A program made the translations under genes and the position numbers. From assembly GCA_021769035.1 (NCBI GenBank), contig JAETTP010000018.1:1-41825 (forward strand): a stretch of 41,825 nt of DNA, written 5' to 3'. The notes under the pieces are model-generated. The model had not been told where the DNA came from. It did no database searches and saw only the letters and a program-made list of their open reading frames with translations. The stretch is from Bacillota bacterium. Its GTDB lineage: Bacteria; Bacillota; Dehalobacteriia; UBA4068; UBA4997. Shown here piece after piece: positions 31,685 to 41,657 of the stretch (its first letter is position 1; every line of letters starts with the position of its first letter).

Positions 31685-31776
31685 AACTGCCTCCTCGCGG
31701 TTTGCTCCGGCCCGGCCTGATTCAGCGGGCCAAAGCAAGCTCAGATTTTTACTCACTTCCTGCATAACTGCCTCCT
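31673..31776 (-). repeat. 23-bp in-frame direct duplication of a translation-initiation region
   Basis: CACTTCCTGCATAACTGCCTCCT at 31673-31695 and 31754-31776 (period 81 bp); minus strand AGGAGGCAGTTATGCAGGAAGTG. Confidence 0.9.
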
Positions 31777-31908
31777 GGTGGTGTGCGAAGCCTACCACAA
31801 ATCTTTTTAGAAGATCTCCGCGCGTTTTAATCTTCACCTATTAATTCGCACCGAAAAGCAAAATCACTTATGGACTTGGAAAAAAATATTATCGCTAATT
31901 GTTCACGC

Positions 31909-31940
31909 AAAAAGGGCTATGCGAACATAGCCCTTTTAAT
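31909..31940 (-). terminator. Intrinsic terminator of the M23 peptidase gene
   Basis: AAAAGGGCTATG-cgaa-CATAGCCCTTTT, perfect stem. Confidence 0.9.
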
Positions 31941-31962
31941 CAGTTTCTTCTATTTTGATACC

Positions 31963-33321
31963 CTACTTAATATACAGCAACGGGTCGGTGGTGGAACCGT
32001 TAATGATAACCTCAAAATGCAGGTGGCTGCCGGTGCTGTTGCCGGTGCTGCCCTCCAAACCAACCTGCTGGCCTATTTCCACCTCATCGCCCACACTGAC
32101 TGAAATGCTCTGCATGTGCGCATATCTAGTCTGCAAGCCGTCGCCATGGCTGATAACCACTTCATTGCCGTAGGTGCCGTGATAGCCGGCGGAAACCACC
32201 GTGCCAGACTTGGCCGCCCAAACCGGGTCGCCAGCATCGCCGTCAATATCCAAGCCGGAATGATTATCCCCACTGCGCGGCCCGTAGTAGGAGCTAATCC
32301 GCGTGGCTGTGGTGGGCCAAATCATGCCCGCCTCGCTGGCCTGGGTTAAGGAACGAGAAGCAGTCTGCACCACAGCGCCCTCCAACACAATCTCCTCCAC
32401 CGGTTTAACCAGTGTGTTGGAGCTAATCTCCTGCCGGGCAATCTCCTCGCCATTAGCCTGGGCCAACTGAATGGTCACCTCGCGGCTGCCGTTCACGCCG
32501 GCCTGCTTAACCTTGGTCTGGCCGTAGCGCAAGGTGCCGTCCACCTCGTAGCTGGTGTTAAAAGGAACCTCCTCCACCTTGGTTTTTTCCAAAACCACCA
32601 GCACCGTCACCGGGGCCTCACCCGTCAGGCTGGTGTCCTTCATAGCCAGCTTGGCCTCGTCCAAATTGGCCAAATCGGCCACCAAAACCTCCTGCGGCTG
32701 CACCTGAATTTCCTGCTTAAACTTAACGTCCAACACCTGCATGGTGTCGTCCTCCGGCAAGTAAGTCAGCTTCAAATTCTCCAAAGCCTGTTTGGCCGTC
32801 TGCTCGTCAGCAGTGAAAACCAGCGGCTGCCCGTCCACCAAAATTGCCGCACCGTTGGTTTTCAAGGTGGTAGTTAAAGCCAAGGCGTCCAAAGCCTTGT
32901 TGCGGCTCAACACGTCGGAGCCCTCTCTGGCCTCCGGCGCCACCGTCACCTGCTCGGCAAAAAAGACCTCGCTGCCAATCTCCTTGGTTTGCTCAGCCAG
33001 ATAAGCCGCCACTGCGGCATTGGCCTGCTCCTCATCTTTCAACGCTGCCACCTGCTGGCCGTTCACCAAAATGGCCGCCGGCTCCCCAGCCAGCGCAAAG
33101 GAAAGGGCCACCGCCAAAAGCAGCACGGCCGCCAAAGCCGCGCCGCCGGCCAGCAGCAGCTTGGGCCGCTGCGCCAGCTTTTGCTTCAGGGCTTGCAAAT
33201 CGGCCGCCGAAACATTGGCCGGTTTAAGCTCGTTTTCCTTTGTTATTTCCGCTTCTGCCGGGGCAGCCTCAGCAGAAGCCAACTTCTCTGATTCATTATT
33301 CAAGACATGTTCGTTTGACAT
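31963..33321 (-). CDS. M23-family metallopeptidase with G5 domain
   Basis: MSNEHV start at 33321; TM segment; G5-like VEEVPFNTSYEVDGTLRYGQTKVKQAGVNGSREVTIQL; M23 NHSGLDIDGDAGDPVWAAKSGTVVSAGYHGTYGNEVVISHGDGLQTRYAHM...GSHLHFEV. Confidence 0.94.
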   Translation of the reverse strand: MSNEHVLNNESEKLASAEAAPAEAEITKENELKPANVSAADLQALKQKLAQRPKLLLAGGAALAAVLLLAVALSFALAGEPAAILVNGQQVAALKDEEQANAAVAAYLAEQTKEIGSEVFFAEQVTVAPEAREGSDVLSRNKALDALALTTTLKTNGAAILVDGQPLVFTADEQTAKQALENLKLTYLPEDDTMQVLDVKFKQEIQVQPQEVLVADLANLDEAKLAMKDTSLTGEAPVTVLVVLEKTKVEEVPFNTSYEVDGTLRYGQTKVKQAGVNGSREVTIQLAQANGEEIARQEISSNTLVKPVEEIVLEGAVVQTASRSLTQASEAGMIWPTTATRISSYYGPRSGDNHSGLDIDGDAGDPVWAAKSGTVVSAGYHGTYGNEVVISHGDGLQTRYAHMQSISVSVGDEVEIGQQVGLEGSTGNSTGSHLHFEVIINGSTTDPLLYIK

Positions 33322-33587
33322 AAAGCCTCCCTTACATTTCACGGCCTAACCGGAACGGACGGGCGCTGACAGCGAAGGCTGCTGGCAGATGTTCCAAAAA
33401 AACCAAAACTTTAACCAAAATTGTCCCAAAAGACTACAAAATTCCGGCGCAGCCGTTTTTTTTGGCCTGATTACCTGCATTCCTGCAAGCAAATCATCTC
33501 AAGCTGGCCTTATTATAGCATATTTTAAGCAAAAAATCAAGCCCGCCTGAACTGGCCTTTAAGGTCAAGCTGTCAACAAATTCCGGC

Positions 33588-34547
33588 TTACAATTCCTCG
33601 GCCAATTTTTCCAGCTTTTGCAAACGATGATACAAACCCGCCTTGGAGATTGGCTTGGCAAACAGGCGGGCCAGCTCCAGCAGGGAAAGCTCCGGGTTTT
33701 CCAGGCGCAGGCGGGCGGTTTCCCGTAGGCTGGGCGAAAGCCCCGCCAGGCCCTGCGGGCCTGACGCAGCCAGGCGGCGAATCGCCTGCACCTGCCGCTG
33801 GGCCGCGTCGATAGTCTTGTCCGTGTTAGCGGTGTCGCAGTTGATAACCCGGTTCACATTGTTGCTGGTGTCCTTGATGATTTTCACATTTTCCAGCTGC
33901 AAAAGGGCCCCGTGCGCCCCGATAACATTCAAAAAATCGCTGATTTGGGCGCTGTCCTTGCAATAGACCAAAAAGCGGCCCTTGCGCTCGGCCAGCTTAA
34001 AGCTCAGCTCATATTCCGCCGCCAAGGCCAGCAGAAAATGCGCCTGGGTCATATCCTGGCAAACAATTTCCAGATGATAGCTGCGTTTGGGGTCGCTGAC
34101 AAAGCCGTTGCCCAAAAAAGCGCCGCGCAGATAAGCCCGCCGGCAGCATTCCGCCGGCAGGGCCTCGGCCACGCTGAGGCCGCCGGGCTTAAAGCTTTGG
34201 CTGAGGCTCCAGGGGTTGCCGTCCGGGATTTGGCCCAGGCGCAGTAAAATGCTCTGCACACCCTCCTGCGGCGGAATCCGCAGCGTGTAAATACGGCTTT
34301 TTTTAAAATGCTGGCTGTCGCGCACCAAAATTTCCGCCCGCAGCTGCCAAAGCTCCTTAACCAGCTTAAAGTAACGCCGGGCAATGGCGGCGTTGCCGCT
34401 GGCCGCCAAAATACCGGCCTGCCCGCCAGCCGCCAGGCTGATGTTGCCGCTCATGCGCAAAAAAGCCAAAAACTCCGCCTCCCGGCAGCAGCGTTTGCTG
34501 GTGTTAATGCGCAGCAGCTGCTCTTTAACCTCCGCTGTAAATGACAT
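33588..34547 (-). CDS. whiA: DNA-binding protein WhiA
   Basis: MSFTAEVKEQLLRINTSKRCCREAEFLAFLRMSGNI...RRAYLRGAFLGNGFVSDPKRSYHLEI...NRVINCDTANTDKTIDAAQRQ. ORF-track start extended upstream; true ATG at 34547. Confidence 0.96.
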   Translation of the reverse strand: MSFTAEVKEQLLRINTSKRCCREAEFLAFLRMSGNISLAAGGQAGILAASGNAAIARRYFKLVKELWQLRAEILVRDSQHFKKSRIYTLRIPPQEGVQSILLRLGQIPDGNPWSLSQSFKPGGLSVAEALPAECCRRAYLRGAFLGNGFVSDPKRSYHLEIVCQDMTQAHFLLALAAEYELSFKLAERKGRFLVYCKDSAQISDFLNVIGAHGALLQLENVKIIKDTSNNVNRVINCDTANTDKTIDAAQRQVQAIRRLAASGPQGLAGLSPSLRETARLRLENPELSLLELARLFAKPISKAGLYHRLQKLEKLAEEL

Positions 34548-34557
34548 TTTATCCCCC

Positions 34558-35559
34558 TTAAAGCTGCAATTCCGCCCGCAGCAGCTCCGCCAGCTTGGCC
34601 CGGTTATGCTGCCAGACATTCCGATCGTCCACAAAATCAGCCGCCAGCAGCTCCACGCCAAAGGCCGCCAGCTTGGCCGCATCGCATTGCAACGGCACCG
34701 AGCCGCCCTTAGCCAGCTCCGCCAGCAGCGGCCCGGCGTAAGCGCCCACGTTGGCAATCACCTTATCCAGCAAATGCCCGCCCAGCTTCTCTGCCGCCCG
34801 CCGGTAATAATATTCCAAAACCGCCACCGAACAGCTAAGCGCCGCCGCCGGCATCTCGCCGGGCTCCGTCGCCATATTAGCGATGTAATAGACCTTGGCC
34901 GGGCTTTGCTTAATAGCCGTCGCCACCCCCGGCACCAGCAAATTAGCCACCAGGCTGGAATACATACTGCCCGGCCCAATAAAGATATAATCCGCCTCGG
35001 CAATGGCTTGCAGCACGTCGGCGCTGGCCTGGGGCGGCGCCTCGCCACTTTTGGGCAGCAGAAAAACCTCTTTAATCTGCCGCGCGTCCGCCGCAATCTG
35101 GCTTTCGCCCTGCAAACAGGTGCCGTCCTCCAGCAGCGCGCCCAGTGCCACGTCGGCCGTGGTGGAGGGCAAAACCCGCCCCTGAATAGCCAACAAAGCG
35201 GAAAGGCGCTCCGTGGCCGCAGCAAAATCCAGCTCCTCCGCCTGCATAATCGCCGCCAGCAAAATATTACCCACATTATGCCCTGAAAGGGTGCTGTCAT
35301 CCGGAAAGCGATAACACAGCAGGCGTTCCATATCCGGCTCGCTACAGCTCAACGCCACCAGGCAGCTGCGCACATCGCCCGGCGGCAGCATACCAAAATC
35401 CGCCCGCAGCTTGCCGCTGCTGCCGCCGTTGTCGGTCATCGCCACCACGGCGGTGGGCGCGCAGCCCAGGCTCTTCAGCACCCGCAGCAGGTTAGAAAGC
35501 CCTGTGCCGCCGCCGATTGCCACAATCCGCAGTTCCTCTGCGGCCCTATGTTCAGTCAA
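34558..35559 (-). CDS. yvcK: YvcK/CofD-like gluconeogenesis factor
   Basis: RIVAIGGGTGLSNLLRVLKSL...AVVAMTDNGGSSGKLRADFGMLPPGDVRSCLVAL...GHNVGNILLAA. Confidence 0.95.
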   Translation of the reverse strand: MTEHRAAEELRIVAIGGGTGLSNLLRVLKSLGCAPTAVVAMTDNGGSSGKLRADFGMLPPGDVRSCLVALSCSEPDMERLLCYRFPDDSTLSGHNVGNILLAAIMQAEELDFAAATERLSALLAIQGRVLPSTTADVALGALLEDGTCLQGESQIAADARQIKEVFLLPKSGEAPPQASADVLQAIAEADYIFIGPGSMYSSLVANLLVPGVATAIKQSPAKVYYIANMATEPGEMPAAALSCSVAVLEYYYRRAAEKLGGHLLDKVIANVGAYAGPLLAELAKGGSVPLQCDAAKLAAFGVELLAADFVDDRNVWQHNRAKLAELLRAELQL

Positions 35560-35604
35560 AATCTAAAACCCCACTCTCTATTGATATTAACAGCTTAACA
35601 CTCA

Positions 35605-36480
35605 TCACTTTGCATATTTAGCCAAATCACGGTGGCTCACCCGCACGCTGATACCCTCCGGCAGCCCAGCGGCCGTCAGCCGCGCGCCCAGCTCCTCCGC
35701 AATAGCCACGGAGCGGTGCCGCCCACCGGTGCAGCCAATGCCAATAGCCAGATATTGCTTACCCTCCGCCAGATAAAGCGGCAACAGCTCCTGCAAAAGC
35801 GCGGTGTACTTCTGCAAAAAGCTCTGCGTCACCGGCCGCTCCAGCACAAAATCGCGCACTGGGGCGTCCTGGCCAGAAAGCGGTTTTAGCTCCGGCAGAT
35901 AAAACGGGTTGGGCAAAAAGCGCACATCCATCACCAAATCAACGTCAATCGGCAGGCCGTACTTAAAGCCAAAGGAAAGCACCCGAACCTGCAAAAGGTC
36001 ACCGGTTTGGCCCTGGGCCAGCAAGGCAGCCGCGTGCTCCTTAAAATCCTGCACCCTAAGGCCACTGCTATCGATAATCACATCAGCCTGCCCGCGGATA
36101 CCCGCCAGCCGCTGCCGCTCCTCCTGGATTCCCTCCAACAGGCCGCGCTTGTAAGCCAGCGGGTGCCGCCGCCGGGTTTCCTTAAAACGCCGCACCAAAA
36201 TTTCATCGGAAGCCTCAAGAAATATTATTTCGTATTTAAGGCCTTTATTCTTCAATTCCTGCAAAACGCGGGTCACGTCCTGAAAAAACTTGCCACCGCG
36301 CACGTCGGCCACCAAGGCCACCTTGTCATAATCCGACTGCACCTGCAAAATCAGTTCCACAAACTTGCTGAACAGATTGGGCGGCAGATTATCCACGCAA
36401 TAGTAGCCCATATCCTCCAGCACTTGCACAAAGTTGGTCTTACCCGCGCCGCTCATTCCCGTAACAATTTTTAAGTCCAT
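35605..36480 (-). CDS. rapZ: RNase adapter protein RapZ / nucleotide-binding protein YvcJ
   Basis: IVTGMSGAGKTNFVQVLEDMGYYCVDNLPPNL...FGFKYGLPIDVDLVMDVRFLPNPFY...IGCTGGRHRSVAIAEEL. Confidence 0.96.
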   Translation of the reverse strand: MDLKIVTGMSGAGKTNFVQVLEDMGYYCVDNLPPNLFSKFVELILQVQSDYDKVALVADVRGGKFFQDVTRVLQELKNKGLKYEIIFLEASDEILVRRFKETRRRHPLAYKRGLLEGIQEERQRLAGIRGQADVIIDSSGLRVQDFKEHAAALLAQGQTGDLLQVRVLSFGFKYGLPIDVDLVMDVRFLPNPFYLPELKPLSGQDAPVRDFVLERPVTQSFLQKYTALLQELLPLYLAEGKQYLAIGIGCTGGRHRSVAIAEELGARLTAAGLPEGISVRVSHRDLAKYAK

Positions 36481-36517
36481 AAATATACCTCTGAAAATCC
36501 CTATTCAATTTTCAAAA

Positions 36518-38392
36518 TCATTCGCTCCGCTTATGCAAATATTCGTAAAGGCTGGCCGCCGCCCGCCGGTTCATAGTTTCCACCAGGGCCAGCTCCTCCT
36601 CGCTGGCCGCCATAATCTGCTCCAGGGAGCCAAAAGCCCGCAGCAGAGCCGCCCGCCGCGCCGGCCCAATGCCCGGCACATCGTCCAAGGCGCTGGCCTT
36701 TTGGCCCTTTTCCCGCAGCCTGCGCTGATAGGTTATGCCAAAACGGTGGGCTTCGTCACGCACCCGCTGCAAAAGCTGCAAGCCGTGGCTGGTTTTCGGC
36801 AGAATAATCGGCTCCGGGTCGTGCGGCCGGTAGAGCCATTCCTCGCTTTCGGCCAGGCCAAACACCGGAATGGTATCCAGCAGCCCCAGGGTTTCCAAAA
36901 TATCCACGGCCACCGCCAGCTGGCCCTTGCCGCCGTCAATCAGCAGCAAATCCGGCCATTCCGCCATCGGCGCTTCCTCCAGCCGCAGCTCGCCCTGCTT
37001 CAGCTGCTCCCGCTGGCTCAGGCCCCAGCCCATACGCCGGGCCACCGCCTCCCGCATAGCCATATAATCGTCGCCGTTGGTCTGCCCCTTAATGCGCATA
37101 TGCCGGTAAAGCGCTTTGGCCGGCTGGCCGCCCAAAAAGGTGACCAGCGCGGACACGGTGTAGGTGCCCTGCCAATGGCTGTTATCAAAGCATTCGATGC
37201 GCCAGGGCGGTTTGGGCAGCTGCAAAACCCGTTGCAGCTCGTCCAGGGCTTCGCCGCCGGCCGCCTTTTTGTAGGCCTGCTCCTCCAGCTCCCGGTTCAG
37301 CACAATTTCCGCATTATGCCGCACCAGCTCCAGCAGCCGCTTTTTTTCGCCAATTTTGGGGGCCAGCAAATTCACTCGGCCGCCGCGCTTTTGGTTCAGC
37401 CAATCGTTCACCGTCTGCATATCCTCCAGCGGCTCGCTCAGGCAGATTTCCGGCGGGATAAAATCCACCCCGCTGTAATATTGGCAGATAAAGGCCGTCA
37501 GCACCCGCTCCGGCGTGGTTTCACCCCGGTTATCCAAAAAGAAATGCTCCCGGCCCACCACCTTGCCCTCGCGCACGAAGAACACCTGCACCGCCGCCAG
37601 GCTTTCGTCCGGGGCCATCGCCACCGCCAACATATCCCGGTTATCGCTGCCCGCGTCCATATACTGCTTGCTCTGCACCAGCTTAATGGCAGCAATGCGG
37701 TCACGCAGCTGGGCGGCCTCCTCAAAGCGCAGCTCCTCCGAGGCCTTTTGCATTTGCGCCTGCAAATCCGCCAGCATACGGCTGCTTTTGCCCTCCAAAA
37801 ACTGCACCACCTGCCGGCACATTTCCCGATAAGCCGCCTTGTCCACCTTGCCAGTGCAGGGAGCCAGGCAGCGGCCGATATGGTAGTTCAAACAGGGGCG
37901 TTTCTGCTGCCGGAAGCTGCGGTTAGAGCAGCGGCGTAGCGGAAAAATCTCCCGCAGCAGCTTTTCGGTGATGTGCATAGCTCCCGCGCTGACGTAAGGC
38001 CCAAAGTAACGGCTGCTGTCATTTTTAACGGAGCGCACCTCAATCAACCGCGGATACTCCTCGCCCAGCGTCACCGCCAAATAGGGATAGTGCTTGTCGT
38101 CCCGCAGCATAATGTTGTATTTAGGCGCGTACTCCTTAATCAGATTGCTTTCCAGCACCAACGCTTCCATTGCCGAGGAAACCACAATCCATTCCAACTC
38201 CTCCACCACCCTCATTTGGGCGGCGGTTTTGGGGGCCAGGCGGCTTTCGTCCTGAAAGTAAGAACGCACCCGCTGCTTGAGGGATTTCGCCTTGCCCACG
38301 TAAACAACCTGGCCGTCGCCGTCACGCATAATGTACACTCCAGGACTAGCCGGAAGCTCTGCCAGTTTTTCTTTTAATTTCGGGTTTGCCAT
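36518..38392 (-). CDS. uvrC: Excinuclease ABC subunit C
   Basis: 624 aa; LPASPGVYIMRDGDGQVVYVGKAKSLKQRVRSYF; ECFDNSHWQGT; LLIDGGKGQL; DDVPGIGPARRAALLRAFGS. Confidence 0.98.
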   Translation of the reverse strand: MANPKLKEKLAELPASPGVYIMRDGDGQVVYVGKAKSLKQRVRSYFQDESRLAPKTAAQMRVVEELEWIVVSSAMEALVLESNLIKEYAPKYNIMLRDDKHYPYLAVTLGEEYPRLIEVRSVKNDSSRYFGPYVSAGAMHITEKLLREIFPLRRCSNRSFRQQKRPCLNYHIGRCLAPCTGKVDKAAYREMCRQVVQFLEGKSSRMLADLQAQMQKASEELRFEEAAQLRDRIAAIKLVQSKQYMDAGSDNRDMLAVAMAPDESLAAVQVFFVREGKVVGREHFFLDNRGETTPERVLTAFICQYYSGVDFIPPEICLSEPLEDMQTVNDWLNQKRGGRVNLLAPKIGEKKRLLELVRHNAEIVLNRELEEQAYKKAAGGEALDELQRVLQLPKPPWRIECFDNSHWQGTYTVSALVTFLGGQPAKALYRHMRIKGQTNGDDYMAMREAVARRMGWGLSQREQLKQGELRLEEAPMAEWPDLLLIDGGKGQLAVAVDILETLGLLDTIPVFGLAESEEWLYRPHDPEPIILPKTSHGLQLLQRVRDEAHRFGITYQRRLREKGQKASALDDVPGIGPARRAALLRAFGSLEQIMAASEEELALVETMNRRAAASLYEYLHKRSE

Positions 38393-38473
38393 AAATTATT
38401 TTTACCTATTAATTTTACTAAAATATAGAGAAAAATCTATAAGATTTTTTTTTGTAACGAAGCAGATGGGCCG

Positions 38474-41368
38474 CTATTGCAGTTTTGCCAGCTTTGCCGC
38501 CAAAAACTGCCCCGTATAACTTTCCGGCACCTGCACAATTTCCTCCGGCGTGCCAGTCGCCACAATCTGGCCGCCTCGGCCGCCGCCCTCAGGCCCCAGG
38601 TCAATAATATGGTCGGCGCATTTTATCACGTCCAGATTATGCTCAATCACCAGCACTGTGTTGCCGGCCTCCACCAGTCTATTAAGCACCTCCAGCAGTT
38701 TTTTAATGTCCGCAATATGCAGGCCGGTAGTAGGCTCGTCCAGGATATAAAAGCTTTGCCCCTGGCTGCGGCGAGAAAGCTCCGCCGCCAGCTTCACGCG
38801 CTGGGCCTCGCCGCCGGAGAGAGTGGTGCCGCTCTGCCCCAGCTGGATATAGCCCAACCCAACGTCCTGCAAAACCTGCAATTTATGGGCAATCCGCGGC
38901 ACGTTGGCAAAAAACTCCACCGCCTCGTCCACCGTCATCGCCAGCACGTCGGCGATGCTTTTGCCCTTGTATTTAACGTCCAGGGTTTCCCGGTTATAGC
39001 GCTGGCCCTTGCAGACCTCGCAGGGCACGTAAACGTCCGGCAGAAAGTGCATTTCAATTTTAATGATACCGTCGCCCTTGCAGGCCTCGCAGCGGCCGCC
39101 GCTGACGTTAAAGCTGAAACGCCCCGGCTTGTAGCCGCGCATTTTGGCCTCCGGCAGTTGGGCGTAAAGGTCGCGGATCAGGCTGAACAGCCCGGTGTAA
39201 GTGGCCGGGTTGGAGCGCGGCGTGCGTCCGATTGGGCTTTGGTCAATATCAATCACCTTTTCCAAGTTCTCAAGCCCCGTAATCCGGCGGAATTTACCCG
39301 GTTTGGTATGGGCACGGTTAAGCCGGTTGGCCAGGGTTTTGTAAAGTATTTCATTGATGAGGGTGCTTTTGCCGCTGCCGGAAACCCCGGTGACGCAAAT
39401 AAATTTGCCCAGCGGCAGCTCCAAGTCAATATTTTTCAGATTATTCTCCGCGCAGCCGAAAAGCTTCAGCACATTGCCGCTGCCTGGCCGGCGCAGCAGC
39501 GGCACGTCGATGCGCTGCTTGCCGCTCAGATACTGGCCGGTGATGGACTGAGGGCAGCGCATAACCTGCTGCGGCGTGCCGCAGGCCACCACCTGCCCAC
39601 CGTTGCGGCCCGCGCCCGGCCCAATATCCACCAGATAATCGGCGGAAAGCATCGTCTCGTCGTCGTGCTCCACCACAATCACGGTGTTGCCCAAATCGCG
39701 CAGCCGCTTCAAGGTGGCAATCAGCTGGCAGTTGTCCCGCTGGTGCAGGCCAATGCTGGGCTCGTCCAGGATATAGAGCACCCCAACCAAAGAGGAGCCA
39801 ATCTGCGTAGCCAGCCGAATCCGCTGGGCCTCGCCGCCGGAAAGAGTGGAGGCCGCGCGGGAAAGCGTCAGATAATCCAGCCCCACGTTCACCAAAAATT
39901 CCAGCCGGGCCCGGATTTCTTTCAACACCATGTGCACAATGCTCTCCTCCCGCTCGGAAAGCTGCAAGCCGGCGAAAAACTGCTGGGCTTCAAAAATCGT
40001 CAATTCGCTCAGTTGGTGGATATTCATTTCCTGCGGCTGGCCTTGCTCGTCCAAGTAGGTCAGCGTCACCGCCAAAACCTCCGGCTTCAAACGCGCCCCG
40101 TGGCAATCCGGGCAAGGGCTCTCCACCATATATTTTTCAATTTCCTCCCGGATAAAATCAGAATCCGTTTCCTGATAACGCCGCTCCAAATTAGGAATCA
40201 TACCCTCCCACGGCGCGTTAATATATTTCTCCCGGTGGTTATAATCGATATACTTAAACGACAAACGTTCCTTGCCGGTGCCGTACAAAATCAGCTGCAT
40301 TTGCTCCGGGGTCAATTCACGCAGCGGCACGTCCAACGAGAAGCCATACTGCTTGGACATCGCCTCAATAAAGCGGAACCACCAACCGGAGAAATTCTCG
40401 CTCCAGCGGGCCAGCGCACCCTCCCGCAGGCTCAACTCATCGCTGACCACCAGCAGGCCGGCGTCCACCTTCATACGGAAGCCCAAGCCGGAACAGCTGG
40501 GGCAAGCGCCGTAAGGATTGTTAAAGGAGAACATGCGCGGGGTCAACTCGTCCAGGCTGATACCGCAATCCGGGCAGGCCAGATTTTTGTTGAACTTGAG
40601 TTCCTGCTGATGGCTGATTTCCTGCCCCTCGTCGTCGGCGCCGCGGGTTTCCACCAGCACCAAAAGCTGACCGCCGGCCAGCTCCATCGCTGTTTCAATG
40701 GATTCCGCCAGCCGTTTCGCCACATCAGGCCGCACAGCCAGGCGGTCCACCACCACCTCCACCGAGTGCTTCTGCTGCTTGTTCACCTTGATTTCCTCGT
40801 CCAGCGTACGGATTTCACCATCTACCCGCACCCGCAAATAGCCGTCGCTTTTGATGTCGGCAAACAAACGCTGAAACTCACCCTTGCGTCCGCTCACCAT
40901 CGGAGCCAGCAGCTGCAAACGCGTGCCCTCCGGCAAGGCCAGCAGAACATCCACAATTTGGTCCACCGTCTGCTGGCTGATTGGCTTGCCGCACTTTGGG
41001 CAGTGGGGCTTGCCCACGCGGGCAAACAGCAAGCGCAGATAATCGTGGATTTCCGTCACCGTGCCCACTGTGGAGCGCGGGTTGCGGTTGGTGGTTTTCT
41101 GGTCAATCGCAATGGCCGGAGAAAGCCCCTCAATCACGTCCACCGCCGGCTTCTCCATCTGGCCCAAAAACAAGCGCGCATAGGAGGAAAGGCTCTCCAT
41201 ATAGCGCCGCTGCCCCTCGGCGTAAATAGTATCAAAAGCCAGCGAGCTTTTGCCGCTGCCGGAAAGGCCGGTTATCACCACCAGCTTGTTGCGCGGCAGT
41301 TTAACGTCAATATTCTGCAAATTGTGCTGTCGGGCCCCTTTTACGTAAATATATTCCTGTTTTGCCAT
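38474..41368 (-). CDS. uvrA: Excinuclease ABC subunit A
   Basis: 964 aa; [43 protein letters not shown]-like N-terminus, two ABC modules, zinc-finger cysteines, [13 protein letters not shown]-type second Walker A. Confidence 0.98.
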   Translation of the reverse strand: MAKQEYIYVKGARQHNLQNIDVKLPRNKLVVITGLSGSGKSSLAFDTIYAEGQRRYMESLSSYARLFLGQMEKPAVDVIEGLSPAIAIDQKTTNRNPRSTVGTVTEIHDYLRLLFARVGKPHCPKCGKPISQQTVDQIVDVLLALPEGTRLQLLAPMVSGRKGEFQRLFADIKSDGYLRVRVDGEIRTLDEEIKVNKQQKHSVEVVVDRLAVRPDVAKRLAESIETAMELAGGQLLVLVETRGADDEGQEISHQQELKFNKNLACPDCGISLDELTPRMFSFNNPYGACPSCSGLGFRMKVDAGLLVVSDELSLREGALARWSENFSGWWFRFIEAMSKQYGFSLDVPLRELTPEQMQLILYGTGKERLSFKYIDYNHREKYINAPWEGMIPNLERRYQETDSDFIREEIEKYMVESPCPDCHGARLKPEVLAVTLTYLDEQGQPQEMNIHQLSELTIFEAQQFFAGLQLSEREESIVHMVLKEIRARLEFLVNVGLDYLTLSRAASTLSGGEAQRIRLATQIGSSLVGVLYILDEPSIGLHQRDNCQLIATLKRLRDLGNTVIVVEHDDETMLSADYLVDIGPGAGRNGGQVVACGTPQQVMRCPQSITGQYLSGKQRIDVPLLRRPGSGNVLKLFGCAENNLKNIDLELPLGKFICVTGVSGSGKSTLINEILYKTLANRLNRAHTKPGKFRRITGLENLEKVIDIDQSPIGRTPRSNPATYTGLFSLIRDLYAQLPEAKMRGYKPGRFSFNVSGGRCEACKGDGIIKIEMHFLPDVYVPCEVCKGQRYNRETLDVKYKGKSIADVLAMTVDEAVEFFANVPRIAHKLQVLQDVGLGYIQLGQSGTTLSGGEAQRVKLAAELSRRSQGQSFYILDEPTTGLHIADIKKLLEVLNRLVEAGNTVLVIEHNLDVIKCADHIIDLGPEGGGRGGQIVATGTPEEIVQVPESYTGQFLAAKLAKLQ

Positions 41369-41528
41369 AATTTTTTATACTCCTCTTTTTCTGCATTATC
41401 ACATATTATTTACTTTTTTATCATTGTTATATTATACCGCATTACATTATACCATTTTATTGTCCCGAACACAAGTACGCAAAAGTATTTTTCCTGCAAA
41501 AGCTAAATGCTAAGGTGCTCTTTAATAA

Positions 41529-41562
41529 AAAATCCTCAGATTTATTTCTGGGGATTTTTTAT
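41529..41562. terminator. Terminator-like hairpin flanked by A- and T-tracts
   Basis: AAAAATCCTCAGA-tttat-TTCTGGGGATTTTTT. Confidence 0.65.
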
Positions 41563-41622
41563 TTATTATCCTTGCAGTTGATACCACACTAACATCTGTA
41601 TAATGAAACAAGAGAGAAACGG

Positions 41623-41651
41623 TTGACAATTTTTAACAAATGTATTAAAAT
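41623..41651 (+). promoter_or_regulatory. Strong promoter of a second copy of the structured-leader element
   Basis: TTGACA (41623-41628), 17-bp spacer, TAAAAT (41646-41651). Confidence 0.75.
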
Positions 41652-41657
41652 AAAAGT

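Noticed and set aside
33343-33580. c-di-AMP (ydaO) riboswitch upstream of the M23/G5 peptidase
   Set aside because: There is a promoter and a ~170-nt leader with hairpins, but I could not find the conserved ydaO sequence elements. Left unclaimed.
38477-41506. 1009-aa plus-strand ORF antisense to uvrA
   Set aside because: Same artefact; uvrA motifs on the minus strand are unambiguous.
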